The notes under the pieces are model-generated. The model worked only from the letters and a program-made list of their open reading frames with translations. It was not told the DNA's origin and did no database searches. Made by a program: the position numbers and the translations under genes. Source: a bacterium (lineage in GTDB: Bacteria > Electryoneota > RPQS01). From it: a stretch of 64,000 bases of DNA. The stretch is from contig JABWCQ010000015.1 in NCBI GenBank assembly GCA_013360195.1, positions 59,675-123,674 on the forward strand, read 5' to 3'. Positions 26,673 to 34,645 of this stretch are shown here, piece by piece. Numbering within the stretch: the stretch's first letter is position 1; each line of letters starts with the position of its first letter.

Positions 26673-27334
26673 GCCGTCGCTCGGTTAATCATGCGTAACA
26701 CGTCGGCACCGGCGATTACGGTGTTCAGGCCTGAACGTCCGACTTGTCCGTTAGGCTTTCGCGCGGCCTGGCCGACGCGGTCTGTGACTTTCTTCAGTCC
26801 GAATGTCTCAATCGCAGCGCGCCAATCCATTTCATTGTCGAAATACAGAATCAGGATGTTGTGTTCTTCAAGCAACTCCGGACCGAGTTCAATCTCACCT
26901 TTGATGTCTTTCGCATTCTCTTTGAACATGTCCGCAATCTCGTCATCGTCAAAGCCTGTGAGCGCGAGGTCTGCTCCGTGAGTCTGCAAATCCTTCAGAA
27001 GGTCATGAAGCAGGTTGTCATCCCAGTCACCGTGAATACGGTTCAACGCGATGTTTAACTGCTTCTCCTGTATGTCGTCAAGGTCGACAACCACGACGTC
27101 CGTTTCTGCGCAATGATTGGCAAGCAGCACCTTCACGCGCTGGTGTCCGCCGACCACGCGCTTGCTGCGCTTATTCCAGATAATCGGTTGAAGCATACCG
27201 AAAGTCTCAACTGATCGCCGCAGCTTCTCAAGTTCAGCGTGCGGCATCTTGCGGGGATTCCAGTCGGCGGGCTTTAATTGCGCGACTGCCATCCGCTGAA
27301 TTGGAAAACCGTTAAGCGTTGGCTGTTTGCTCAT
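26669..27334 (-). CDS. ParB/sulfiredoxin-fold protein (ParB N-terminal domain)
   Basis: This 221-residue protein has a ParB N-terminal domain at residues about 12-110. It opens with VAQLKPADWNPRKM, then has a LRRSVETFGMLQPIIWNK stretch and the signature VVGGHQRVKVLLANH. A ParB helix-turn-helix DNA-binding domain is not evident, so chromosome partition is unlikely. Phage ParB-like proteins of this kind act as nucleases or NTP-dependent switches and often travel with DNA-modification genes. It overlaps the portal end by 23 bases and the glycosyltransferase start by four. Confidence 0.8.
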   Translation of the reverse strand: MSKQPTLNGFPIQRMAVAQLKPADWNPRKMPHAELEKLRRSVETFGMLQPIIWNKRSKRVVGGHQRVKVLLANHCAETDVVVVDLDDIQEKQLNIALNRIHGDWDDNLLHDLLKDLQTHGADLALTGFDDDEIADMFKENAKDIKGEIELGPELLEEHNILILYFDNEMDWRAAIETFGLKKVTDRVGQAARKPNGQVGRSGLNTVIAGADVLRMINRATA

Positions 27335-28787
27335 TCTTCATTTCCTTGATTCGTTTCAGTTCGGTCTGCATCCATGATTCCTTGACACCGCCGTTAGCGT
27401 TCGGGTCGGGCGCGAGTATCGATTCAAGCGGCAGTTCGGCTTCTACGGCGATGTACTGAATGAGCTTTGCCGCGGCTGTGCTGTCAATCCAGTTATTCAC
27501 ACTCCAGACAGCCACAAGGTCGGTTAGGCCACGCGCAATTTCGACAAGAAGCTTTTTGTCATCGACTGCGATGGACGGCGCTGTCACAGACAAACCGAAG
27601 TCCGTCACTTCATTGAGCTCATTCGTGAAGATGCGCTTCTGGTCAATCACAAATCCGCCGACCTCTTCCCAAAACTCCACAAATTGCAACTGGGCGGATT
27701 CAAGCATCTGAAAGAAGGGAGGAGTGGTTTCCTTAGCGCCTGCCCATGTCGTATTGTCTGCTTCACCGAAAACCACAGGCGGATTGCCGCTGCCGATTTG
27801 GATGATGCTTTTGAACGTCCGCATGATTGTCTCAATGTCCGATGCCTTGATGTCCGGAGACACGAAGTTCAACTTAATCTTCTCGTTCGCGTAAGCCCAA
27901 CTGGTCTCTTCGTTCGGGTTGAATCGCCGCGGCGGCGGAATGTAATTTGGTGACTCCGGATTCCGGTAATCGTTCAACTGCTTTGGTGTTGCGCCGTCGA
28001 TCACGATCACGCCGACAACCGCGCTCTGATCTTCAACACGCTGTTTGTTAATCCACAGAATGTCTTCGGCACCGGCGCACCAGTCGATGATCGGGAGCAG
28101 CTCGGTCGCACCGCGTGAAGAGCCGATCACCATGTTGTACTGCAGGATGATCGCGCGTCCGACTTTCTTGTCGATCGTCACGAGTTGCTCTTTGCCGATG
28201 TATGCCCTTTTTGCACCGTAGAACTCAGGTACCAAATCAGCGGCACGGCCAAATTTGTCAGGCTTAACAATCGGCAATCTGTGTTTGCCTTCGACTGTCT
28301 TGATTTCAATGGCAATCGGCGTATCGCCATCGAATGGATCAAACTCGACGTTTGAGATGTTCAGGGGGTCAGCGAATCCGAGCCTGACATTGCCGGTAAG
28401 CGTGTTGACGTCGGGGACAGCGAACAATTCAGCAAAGAGAAATGCTTCACGTGCGCGCTTTTTCATCTTCTCGTGAATCTTGTTGTTCTCAAGGAACTGA
28501 TCAATCACTGCTTGCACACGCTCGTCCTTTGCCTTAAACTCCAGACCCAGACCCACGACATAGTTCACCCACGTCTCGGTAATACGTTTCACAAAGGGAT
28601 TGTACAGCCAGCCTTTGTAAGCACGGTCATTCGTGTCGTACAGAATCTCGCGAGTGATGTCACGCTGGAGCGCGTACTTCTGATTCTGGCCGAGCCGAAT
28701 CCAGCCTTTGTTCGACACGCCGGATTCCTTAACGTGAATCGCGGCCTGTGATTTGTTCCGTGTGATGTTTAGCCCGAATATCTGCAT
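27312..28787 (-). CDS. Portal protein
   Basis: This 491-residue protein directly follows the large terminase. It shows the portal pattern: DRAYKGWLYNPFVKRITETW near residue 55, RAREAFLFAELFAVPDV near 110, a YNMVIGSSRGATELLPIIDW segment near 215, and a helical late region. The size agrees with SPP1 gp6/HK97-type portals. It forms the dodecameric vertex through which DNA is packaged and the tail is attached. Confidence 0.85.
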   Translation of the reverse strand: MQIFGLNITRNKSQAAIHVKESGVSNKGWIRLGQNQKYALQRDITREILYDTNDRAYKGWLYNPFVKRITETWVNYVVGLGLEFKAKDERVQAVIDQFLENNKIHEKMKKRAREAFLFAELFAVPDVNTLTGNVRLGFADPLNISNVEFDPFDGDTPIAIEIKTVEGKHRLPIVKPDKFGRAADLVPEFYGAKRAYIGKEQLVTIDKKVGRAIILQYNMVIGSSRGATELLPIIDWCAGAEDILWINKQRVEDQSAVVGVIVIDGATPKQLNDYRNPESPNYIPPPRRFNPNEETSWAYANEKIKLNFVSPDIKASDIETIMRTFKSIIQIGSGNPPVVFGEADNTTWAGAKETTPPFFQMLESAQLQFVEFWEEVGGFVIDQKRIFTNELNEVTDFGLSVTAPSIAVDDKKLLVEIARGLTDLVAVWSVNNWIDSTAAAKLIQYIAVEAELPLESILAPDPNANGGVKESWMQTELKRIKEMKNEQTANA

Positions 28788-28788
28788 G

Positions 28789-30336
28789 TTACCATCTCCT
28801 GCCTGTTCGGCTGCGGTTTTTTGATTGTGTCGAGTCCTGATGTGCTGCCGGTTGCGTGGGTTCGTTTCGCGTGATTGAATACGCGAATGCTCCGGTTTCC
28901 ACGGCGAGCGAGTTGACAGTGCTGTCCGCTCTGTCCGGCGAACGGCCGAGTCTTGCCTTCACCGAGTCCTTGTTTTCCATCTTGATTTTTCCGCCGACAA
29001 CGTGCGTGTATGTCGGAATCGCAAGCTCTTCCATGAGCAGCTCATCACGCGGTAAGATGTGACGCTCGTCAATCGGCAAATCCGGAGACAGGCACTCGCG
29101 CTGCGTCCAGTACAATTCTGTGCGCTTATTCGTGAATCCGAAACTTCCTGTGGCATCCTGCTTGTCGCTGCGCTCTGAACCTACGACCTTCACAACCGGC
29201 ACGCCCTGGGCTTCTGCCGCCTCAGCGACACCGGCACCGATACCGATCACGTCCGCAGCGGCTTCAAATCCCTGCCGGTGCCGAATCACGATCATGCCTG
29301 CGATTTCCTGAGTTGTCAACCCATGATGTGTTTCAAGCGGCATGTGCAAGGAGCCGATGCGGGGGGCGAGCACGGTGTCATCTTCGCCGGTGCCGGCGAC
29401 GTCCACGCCGAGGGCTTTGCGTCCTGCCCAGCGTTCAGCCAGGATTTCAACGGCCTGCTCTTCGGAGAGTTTGCGGTCGGCTTCGCGCACCTCTTCGATC
29501 AGCTCTTCGTAGCGATTCATCGCCGCTTCAATCCATGAAAGCGGAATCATGGCATTCTCGGAAGACATCGGGAATTCAGCCAGGACACGCGAACGGTAGA
29601 GCTGCGAATTCTCACCCCATTTCTTGCGCTTTTCTTCTACCCACTCATGGCTTACCATGCCCGGAATGATCTGCTTCCTGTAAACGACGTTCGGCGTGTC
29701 GAAGGCCGTGATCACAATCTTTGCCCAGTCAGATGCTTTGAACAGGCCCGCGTAGTGACTGAGTGGATCAATGGCGTTCCCGATGGCAGCAATCCGGTCA
29801 TCGCCGCCTACTGCGAGTCGTTCCGCCAGTTCGAAAATTGCGCCACGAATGCCCGAAGCTTCATCCAGTGCAACAAACACGTTCTCTCCGTGATAGCCTT
29901 GAATTGCTGATTCGTTCTTCTGTGACGCAGGCAATCCAATGGCGAACCACTTGGGGCCAAGCTGAAGCCGGTTCTGCAGCGGCTTCCCGCCGAGCAGTAT
30001 CTTTGCATTTCCGTGCAGCGAATTAATTTCAGCCCACAGAAGATCGCGAACCTGCCGCATGGTGGGCGCCGTCGTGATTACGCGCGAATTGTACCGCGTG
30101 TAAAGAAACCACAGGGCAATGCAAGCGAGGTAGAACGTCTTGGCTGAGCCGTAACAGCCCCGCGCCACGGTCTTTCGGTTCTGTGCGACAGACCAAACGA
30201 ACTCCAGCGATTTCTTGAACATCCCACGAACGCCCAGGATGTCCCAAATGAAAGCCTCGGGATCGTCACGGTATTGCCACTCGCATTCTTTCAGCGGCTG
30301 GTTACGATAAACGAGAATGTCAGGTCGCTTACTCAA
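28789..30336 (-). CDS. terL: Terminase large subunit
   Basis: This 515-residue packaging motor has an N-terminal ATPase with a Walker A-like ARGCYGSAKT near residue 58 and a Walker B ENVFVALDEASG near residue 150. The C-terminal RNase H-like nuclease has GVDVAGTGEDDTV near residue 313 (first Asp), IGIGAGVAE near 365, and a late DRADS Asp. The order small terminase, this gene and portal is standard. It cuts and translocates the genome into the prohead. Confidence 0.93.
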   Translation of the reverse strand: MSKRPDILVYRNQPLKECEWQYRDDPEAFIWDILGVRGMFKKSLEFVWSVAQNRKTVARGCYGSAKTFYLACIALWFLYTRYNSRVITTAPTMRQVRDLLWAEINSLHGNAKILLGGKPLQNRLQLGPKWFAIGLPASQKNESAIQGYHGENVFVALDEASGIRGAIFELAERLAVGGDDRIAAIGNAIDPLSHYAGLFKASDWAKIVITAFDTPNVVYRKQIIPGMVSHEWVEEKRKKWGENSQLYRSRVLAEFPMSSENAMIPLSWIEAAMNRYEELIEEVREADRKLSEEQAVEILAERWAGRKALGVDVAGTGEDDTVLAPRIGSLHMPLETHHGLTTQEIAGMIVIRHRQGFEAAADVIGIGAGVAEAAEAQGVPVVKVVGSERSDKQDATGSFGFTNKRTELYWTQRECLSPDLPIDERHILPRDELLMEELAIPTYTHVVGGKIKMENKDSVKARLGRSPDRADSTVNSLAVETGAFAYSITRNEPTQPAAHQDSTQSKNRSRTGRRW

Positions 30337-30598
30337 AGAGCGTGAACTTGGCTTCGATTGTGTAAGTTGATTCTGAAATCTCAGTAGCCAAGACGTTTCC
30401 GCGAATTGTGCCGACGTAGTTCGTGCCGGCGAATGTCACGCAAAACGGCTCGCGTGATTCCCATGCGTCCTGTAACGACTTGAAACCCGCATCGGTGCAG
30501 CGCACAGTTACCGCATATCGCTTCGATTCATCGCCAAATGGAAAACCATCTTCAGATTGCAGTTCGAGCGCCGTGACATGAAGGTCATCGGGGTTCAT
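30329..30598 (-). CDS. Hypothetical small phage protein
   Basis: This 89-residue beta-rich protein (HVTALELQSEDGFPFGDESK, STYTIEAKFTLFE) is not recognised. I chose the ATG at 30,598 because it overlaps the upstream stop as ATGA. It lies between accessory genes and the large terminase, overlapping the terminase start by eight bases. Confidence 0.6.
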   Translation of the reverse strand: MNPDDLHVTALELQSEDGFPFGDESKRYAVTVRCTDAGFKSLQDAWESREPFCVTFAGTNYVGTIRGNVLATEISESTYTIEAKFTLFE

Positions 30599-30738
30599 CG
30601 CATTGCGCGTTTCATGTTTTGAATCCAACGCGCCACGCTTAATACTCCATCGACAATAAATAGAACTACAGAAAGAGCACCTGCAAAAAGCACCGCAAGA
30701 ATGGATAATCCAAACATGACTATAAGCACGTCACTCAT
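30595..30738 (-). CDS. Small single-span membrane protein
   Basis: This 47-residue protein opens MSDVLIVMFGLSILAVLFAG and has one transmembrane helix of about 28 residues followed by a basic tail. A strong AAGGAGG precedes the ATG at 30,738, which I prefer to a more upstream start. It sits among terminase genes. A role in lysis control or membrane association cannot be shown. Confidence 0.65.
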   Translation of the reverse strand: MSDVLIVMFGLSILAVLFAGALSVVLFIVDGVLSVARWIQNMKRAMR

Positions 30739-31198
30739 GCTTGCCTCCTTCGGGGGCTTTGAGTTTCTTCGTGTCTTTAATAAATCCGTCGAGCAACATT
30801 TTGTCTGCAATCCGGCTTTTAATGTATCTTGCAATGCGTTCACCAGTATAGTGAGCAAATAATCCAGACGGATGCCCGATACAATAATTGCATTGTTCTA
30901 CTGCGAACTTTAGTATTGTTTCTTTCTCTTGTTCCGCTCGCTCTTTCGCCTCCTTGAGTTCGGCTTCGAGGCGTGCGATGTCTTTTTTGAGTGATTCTGC
31001 GAAATCTTGATATTTGTCACGCCATTTTTGCGTTATACTAAGATGCTCTTTAAGCTCTTCCCGTTCCTTCTCCGCCGCTTCGAGGGCGTCGGCGGCACGG
31101 TGGATAAGGATAACATCACGCTTTATATCTGCGCTGTGGCTACAATCAATCGGCCCTGCAAATTCCCGCAGTTCCGCAATCAGTTCGGCGTTACTCAT
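30731..31198 (-). CDS. Coiled-coil hypothetical protein
   Basis: This 155-residue protein has a long coiled coil at about residues 36-95 (EAAEKEREELKEHLSITQKW, then DIARLEAELKEAKERAEQEK). A short C-terminal region follows with NYCIGHPSG. It resembles the many phage-encoded coiled-coil proteins of unknown role near early or packaging genes. It overlaps both neighbours by four to eight bases. Confidence 0.6.
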   Translation of the reverse strand: MSNAELIAELREFAGPIDCSHSADIKRDVILIHRAADALEAAEKEREELKEHLSITQKWRDKYQDFAESLKKDIARLEAELKEAKERAEQEKETILKFAVEQCNYCIGHPSGLFAHYTGERIARYIKSRIADKMLLDGFIKDTKKLKAPEGGKHE

Positions 31199-31554
31199 CT
31201 GTTCGCCCTCCGCGCCTTACGTGCGGCTTTGTTCTTGCGCTTGCGGTTAGAACGGTACGGTTGCATCTCACGGTCATACTGCTTTTGCATCGCCTGCCTC
31301 CGCGCTGGATCAACTCTCGATTCTGAGTCAAGAATTGACATAGACATTCCCGCCATAGTTGACATGAGCATTGCACGTATTGCTTTCTCTTTACGCTTTG
31401 GCTCGTCCGGTTGCTGGCTTGCGCGGCGGTCGATGATTGTCACACCTTTCGGTCCGTGTGGGCCTCTGTTCGCTTTTTCAGCGGCTCTAAATTCCGCGTA
31501 GCATTCTTGACAACTGAATGGGTTGTTGCCGTGTTTGCAGGGGTCACAGCTCAT
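31195..31554 (-). CDS. Small Cys-containing basic protein
   Basis: This 119-residue protein begins MSCDPCKHGNNPFSCQECYA, giving C-x2-C and C-x2-C pairs that may hold zinc. It ends in a very basic tail (RSNRKRKNKAARKARRANR) suited to nucleic-acid binding. It is not recognised. It lies directly after the small terminase and uses the extended ribosome-binding element. Confidence 0.6.
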   Translation of the reverse strand: MSCDPCKHGNNPFSCQECYAEFRAAEKANRGPHGPKGVTIIDRRASQQPDEPKRKEKAIRAMLMSTMAGMSMSILDSESRVDPARRQAMQKQYDREMQPYRSNRKRKNKAARKARRANR

Positions 31555-32132
31555 TTCTTTCCTTCCGTGGATTTGACTTCGGTGAAGTCTGCGTTTTCAA
31601 TTTTCCTTGTTTGTTCGCGCTGTTGCGCTATCGCTTCCGCGAACGTCATGCGGAATGCATCGCCACCGGCCGCTACGCCTTCAGGTGACAGCACGTTATG
31701 CAGTTCGAGCAGGATCCGCGCGAAATCGCGTCGTGTGCGGTGATCCGGTGCGGCTGCGTAGTCCCAAATCCCGCCCGGGTATTCGATGCGCTTGATCGAC
31801 TCAGCTTTCAGACCCTGAAGCAGAACGGCAGTCGCATGCGAAATACTTGCGCCCTGCATTTCGAGAATCAGCGTCAGCAACCCTTTGGCTTTTAATCGCG
31901 CGAGAATCTGCTTGCCCGATACGTGAGCCGACACCGGCGCGGCGTTGGGATTCAGCGCCATGTAGGCCTGCGCTGCGGAACGCGGACCACGGGCTTTCGG
32001 TTCGATTCCGCAATATGCGAGCAGGAACTTCACTTCCTGATCGCTAAGCTCCGGCAGCTGCTGGTTGCCCGCTATGGCCTGTAGTCTTGAGTCGTTCGGT
32101 GTACCGTTCACGGATTCTGTGTCGCGTTTCAA
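31551..32132 (-). CDS. Terminase small subunit-like protein
   Basis: This 193-residue protein has LSDQEVKFLLAYCGIEPKAR near residue 29, then RSAAQAYMALNPNA and SGKQILARLKAKGL. That is the helix-turn-helix plus linker pattern of small terminases which recognise the packaging site. It ends with an acidic tail. It lies about 1.2 kb upstream of the large terminase gene, with four small genes between. Confidence 0.65.
   Translation of the reverse strand: MKRDTESVNGTPNDSRLQAIAGNQQLPELSDQEVKFLLAYCGIEPKARGPRSAAQAYMALNPNAAPVSAHVSGKQILARLKAKGLLTLILEMQGASISHATAVLLQGLKAESIKRIEYPGGIWDYAAAPDHRTRRDFARILLELHNVLSPEGVAAGGDAFRMTFAEAIAQQREQTRKIENADFTEVKSTEGKK
31555..31576 (-). promoter_or_regulatory. Extended ribosome-binding element (copy 2)
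   Basis: The leftward strand reads AAATCCACGGAAGGAAAG upstream of the ATG at 31,554. It lies inside the 3' end of the small terminase gene. Confidence 0.55.
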
Positions 32133-32319
32133 GTTCGTCCAGTAAGCCGCGGCTTTCGCCGTTCCAATGCGGCTCGCAGTTGCCGTTCTGCCAATTCCAA
32201 ATCGTGCGTTCAGAGCAGTGCAGTGTCATCGCCAGCCGCGGCCTGCTCCAGTCAAGAGTCTCCAGCGCACGGTTGATTCGCGCTTGCCAAGACTCATTTA
32301 ATCCTTCCGTTTCAGTCAC
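32044..32319 (-). CDS. Helix-turn-helix protein
   Basis: This 91-residue protein has a clear helix-turn-helix at about residues 18-45 (LDWSRPRLAMTLHCSERTIW then NWQNGNCEPH), with a helical C-terminal half. It overlaps the small terminase gene by 89 bases in another frame. It may be a transcription regulator of the late genes or a DNA-packaging accessory. No family name could be assigned. Confidence 0.55.
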   Translation of the reverse strand: MTETEGLNESWQARINRALETLDWSRPRLAMTLHCSERTIWNWQNGNCEPHWNGESRGLLDELETRHRIRERYTERLKTTGHSGQPAAAGA

Positions 32320-32346
32320 TTAGAATAAACTGCTGTGGTTGATTGA

Positions 32347-32745
32347 TTACCAACGTCGCTGACTGACATTTCTAACTGCTTGTTCCTGAGGTTTTTGCAG
32401 GATTGCAGGGGCGTTATCCGGTCGTTCTGGTTCACCGCGTTCAGCGGCCTCGAAGAGTTTTAGACGTTCATCTGCGGCAACGAAATTCCGTGGTTCGATC
32501 CAGTACTTGCGATATCGCATGATGGCGTTCCATTCGACAATGCCCTGCTGTAGAAACTTGCGTAGGGCCTTGCCGATAAGCTTTTGGTAGTTGTTTAGAT
32601 CATCGTCCACCAGCTTCGGCTCGAGTATCCGTGCAACCTCCCCGGGAGCGAACTCCCGGGAAGGGTTGTCACGAAGCAGCCGTAGCACGCGGTGATAGGT
32701 TTTGTCCGCGTGAGAGCGGCGATCAGGAGAAGCGCGCCAGGGCAT
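32347..32745 (-). CDS. Winged-helix hypothetical protein
   Basis: This 132-residue protein has a winged-helix-like core (YHRVLRLLRDNPSREFAPGE, then VARILEPKLV and FLQQGIVEWNAIMRYRKYWI). It has a disordered C-terminal 35 residues. A DNA-binding role in replication or transcription is likely, but no family is recognised. It overlaps its upstream neighbour by 23 bases. Confidence 0.55.
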   Translation of the reverse strand: MPWRASPDRRSHADKTYHRVLRLLRDNPSREFAPGEVARILEPKLVDDDLNNYQKLIGKALRKFLQQGIVEWNAIMRYRKYWIEPRNFVAADERLKLFEAAERGEPERPDNAPAILQKPQEQAVRNVSQRRW

Positions 32746-33043
32746 GCTTGATGAGGTTTTGCTTTTCGCCAGCGCTGCGCGTGTCTTCCTGCAGGGCTTT
32801 CAGGATGCCGCAGAAATCGCGCTTGAGCTGGGCATCAGCCTTTGCGGTGGCTTCTTCTTCGGTTAATTCGACTGTGGCCTTCTGTGGCTCAGCAGAAGCC
32901 AGAATCAGCAGGTCTTCAGCGGCTTTCGCGATGTCATTGGGATCCGTGAAGTCCAGCGGCGGGTTGTGGACCTCGGCCATGTACTGCTGCAGGGCTTCGG
33001 ACGCTTCGTGAGAGAATTTGGGGTCTTTCGATTTGTCGGACAT
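32723..33043 (-). CDS. Hypothetical helical protein
   Basis: This 106-residue, mostly helical acidic protein (SHEASEALQQYMAEVHNPPL, VELTEEEATAKADAQLKRDF) is of unknown function. It lies directly after the replication-initiator-like gene and could be its partner or a helicase-loader-like factor; that is speculation from position. Confidence 0.55.
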   Translation of the reverse strand: MSDKSKDPKFSHEASEALQQYMAEVHNPPLDFTDPNDIAKAAEDLLILASAEPQKATVELTEEEATAKADAQLKRDFCGILKALQEDTRSAGEKQNLIKHALARFS

Positions 33044-33065
33044 GATTGTCTCCGTGGTTAAGTTT
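33044..33065 (-). promoter_or_regulatory. Extended ribosome-binding element (copy 3)
   Basis: The leftward strand reads AACTTAACCACGGAGACAATC before the ATG at 33,043. It is a divergent copy of the CCACGGAAGGA leader motif and lacks the AAGG part. Confidence 0.4.
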
Positions 33066-33882
33066 GCGCTGGTGCGCGGTCAGTGTTGATGAATTTCTTG
33101 AGTCTTGCTCTGATGACGGCCGTGAGGTTCTCGGCGTTTGAATGTTCACCTTGCCGTAGTTCGGAAATCAGTGTGTGTACGTCTTGTTCGTTGCCTGACT
33201 GGACAACGTGGAAAACATCCCACGCGATGTCTTTGCGATCCTGCTTGTCACCGATTCCGCTGGCTTTGATCAGGTCTTTTGCCAGAAGTTCGATTTCCGG
33301 TGGTGGTTTCCAAGTTCCGTTCAAACTCGGCGGCCTCGCGCGCGTGCGCGCGTCGGAGGCCTTCGATGGTAAGTTATAATCTAATTCTGAAGTTATATTC
33401 TGAAGTTGGGTTCCGTCAGAATTATCTAAAACCGGAAGCACATTGGTGGTTTCGGCTGGTTTGCTTCCGGTGAACTTACCTGATTCATCTTTCGTGGGTT
33501 GATGTGACTCTGCGGTCTTTTGTCCACCCTTTGCCCCGGCGACCCGTTTATTGTGGATAAGTTCGGCCAGCGGTTGGTGGATAAACCAGTCCTTGACTTC
33601 CCATTCAGAAGTTAGAAAACCGGACTTCTGAAGCGCCTGAAGCAGAGTAGTCCCGGGGCCTTGATAGTAGCAGTAATCAGCGATGATCTCCGCGCTTTCG
33701 GGATCGATCACGGGTTCAAATGCATGGTTCGCAGCTACATACTGGATGAACCTCACGAGGTGCAGATAAGCCAGACCTTCAGAAAGGCCGAGAGTTCGCT
33801 TAAACAGCGTGAACTTCGGATTGTCATGTATGTCAATGGCGACGTTAAATCGATCAATGCCATTACGTCTGGGGCGCGCCAT
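33058..33882 (-). CDS. Phage replication initiator-like protein
   Basis: This 274-residue protein opens MARPRRNGIDRFNVAIDIHD, then has a winged-helix-like block (LGLSEGLAYLHLVRFIQYVA, ALQKSGFLTSEWEVKDWFIH), a disordered linker, and a helical C-terminus. This matches the general plan of DnaD/Lin1244-type phage replication proteins, with an N-terminal DNA-binding domain and a C-terminal helicase-interaction region. The position in the middle of the early operon supports it. Confidence 0.6.
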   Translation of the reverse strand: MARPRRNGIDRFNVAIDIHDNPKFTLFKRTLGLSEGLAYLHLVRFIQYVAANHAFEPVIDPESAEIIADYCYYQGPGTTLLQALQKSGFLTSEWEVKDWFIHQPLAELIHNKRVAGAKGGQKTAESHQPTKDESGKFTGSKPAETTNVLPVLDNSDGTQLQNITSELDYNLPSKASDARTRARPPSLNGTWKPPPEIELLAKDLIKASGIGDKQDRKDIAWDVFHVVQSGNEQDVHTLISELRQGEHSNAENLTAVIRARLKKFINTDRAPAQT

Positions 33883-33884
33883 GA

Positions 33885-34187
33885 TTACCTTTCCGGTTGT
33901 CCTTGCTTCATCATGAGTCTCATGTAATCCGTGGTGAACTCATTGTCATAGTGCTCAAGCACCCATTTCCATAGCGCGGTGATCAAGTTCTCGTTACTCT
34001 TTTTATTGCAGGTCGGACAGACATGCACTGTAAACTTGCGCTCCTGCACGGAAACTGTTCCTGGCACCGTCAGATGAACCAACAACAGGTAGCTCGGTTG
34101 ACTGAACTGCAGCTGCACGTTACAGGACTTACAGACGGGCGTGCTCCGCGTGTGCGTGAGATGGCTGCGGTTGAGGATCGTAATCAC
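33885..34187 (-). CDS. Zinc-finger-like hypothetical protein
   Basis: This 100-residue protein has two Cys pairs, VCKSCN near residue 18 and VCPTCN near residue 56, with the second in a zinc-ribbon-like context. The C-terminal third is helical (LITALWKWVLEHYDNEFTTD). It probably binds nucleic acid or a partner protein. No family is recognised. Confidence 0.6.
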   Translation of the reverse strand: MITILNRSHLTHTRSTPVCKSCNVQLQFSQPSYLLLVHLTVPGTVSVQERKFTVHVCPTCNKKSNENLITALWKWVLEHYDNEFTTDYMRLMMKQGQPER

Positions 34188-34645
34188 CGGTAGTTCACCT
34201 CCAATGGCAGAGACTTGACACTTTTCGCAGCAAGTATGAGCATGAATCGCGTGAACTCCGCAAAGTGCAGGCGATCAGCAATTACGATGCAGCCGGCAGA
34301 ACCCGGGATGTTCGCATCGCGATGGATTCCAAAGCCACTACGCTTGTCTGCGGCATTGTTCGGATTTATCAGTTCGACCGGATAAATCCGAAAGAAATCG
34401 CCTTCGATGCCCTTATCAGGCCGCACTTCCGGCGTTGTGGAAACCGTCCACTTGTCATGCGGCGGTATTGGCCCTTTGCCAGGCGTCCAGAGATTTGCCT
34501 GCGACTGGAAACCAATTAGCCCGCTCGTGGCAGGGAGGATGATTCCGGCGCCGTCCGAATTGTAACACTCAACCCGGCCTTCAGCTAATCGATCGTAGCC
34601 AAGTGCCTCAAGGTGCATGTAGAACTCAATGCGCGGTATGGTCAT
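34184..34645 (-). CDS. L,D-transpeptidase-fold (Tlde1/DUF2778-like) protein
   Basis: This 153-residue protein has GFGIHRDANIPGSAGCIVI near residues 105-123. The H-x7-S-x-G-C arrangement is the catalytic His and Cys signature of the L,D-transpeptidase fold, in the short Tlde1/DUF2778 style (family memory). There is no signal peptide, so the substrate would be reached only after lysis or through a holin. The phage has no classical endolysin, so this may be the cell-wall enzyme. It lies oddly in the early region, between the HerA-like ATPase and a zinc-finger gene. Confidence 0.6.
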   Translation of the reverse strand: MTIPRIEFYMHLEALGYDRLAEGRVECYNSDGAGIILPATSGLIGFQSQANLWTPGKGPIPPHDKWTVSTTPEVRPDKGIEGDFFRIYPVELINPNNAADKRSGFGIHRDANIPGSAGCIVIADRLHFAEFTRFMLILAAKSVKSLPLEVNYR

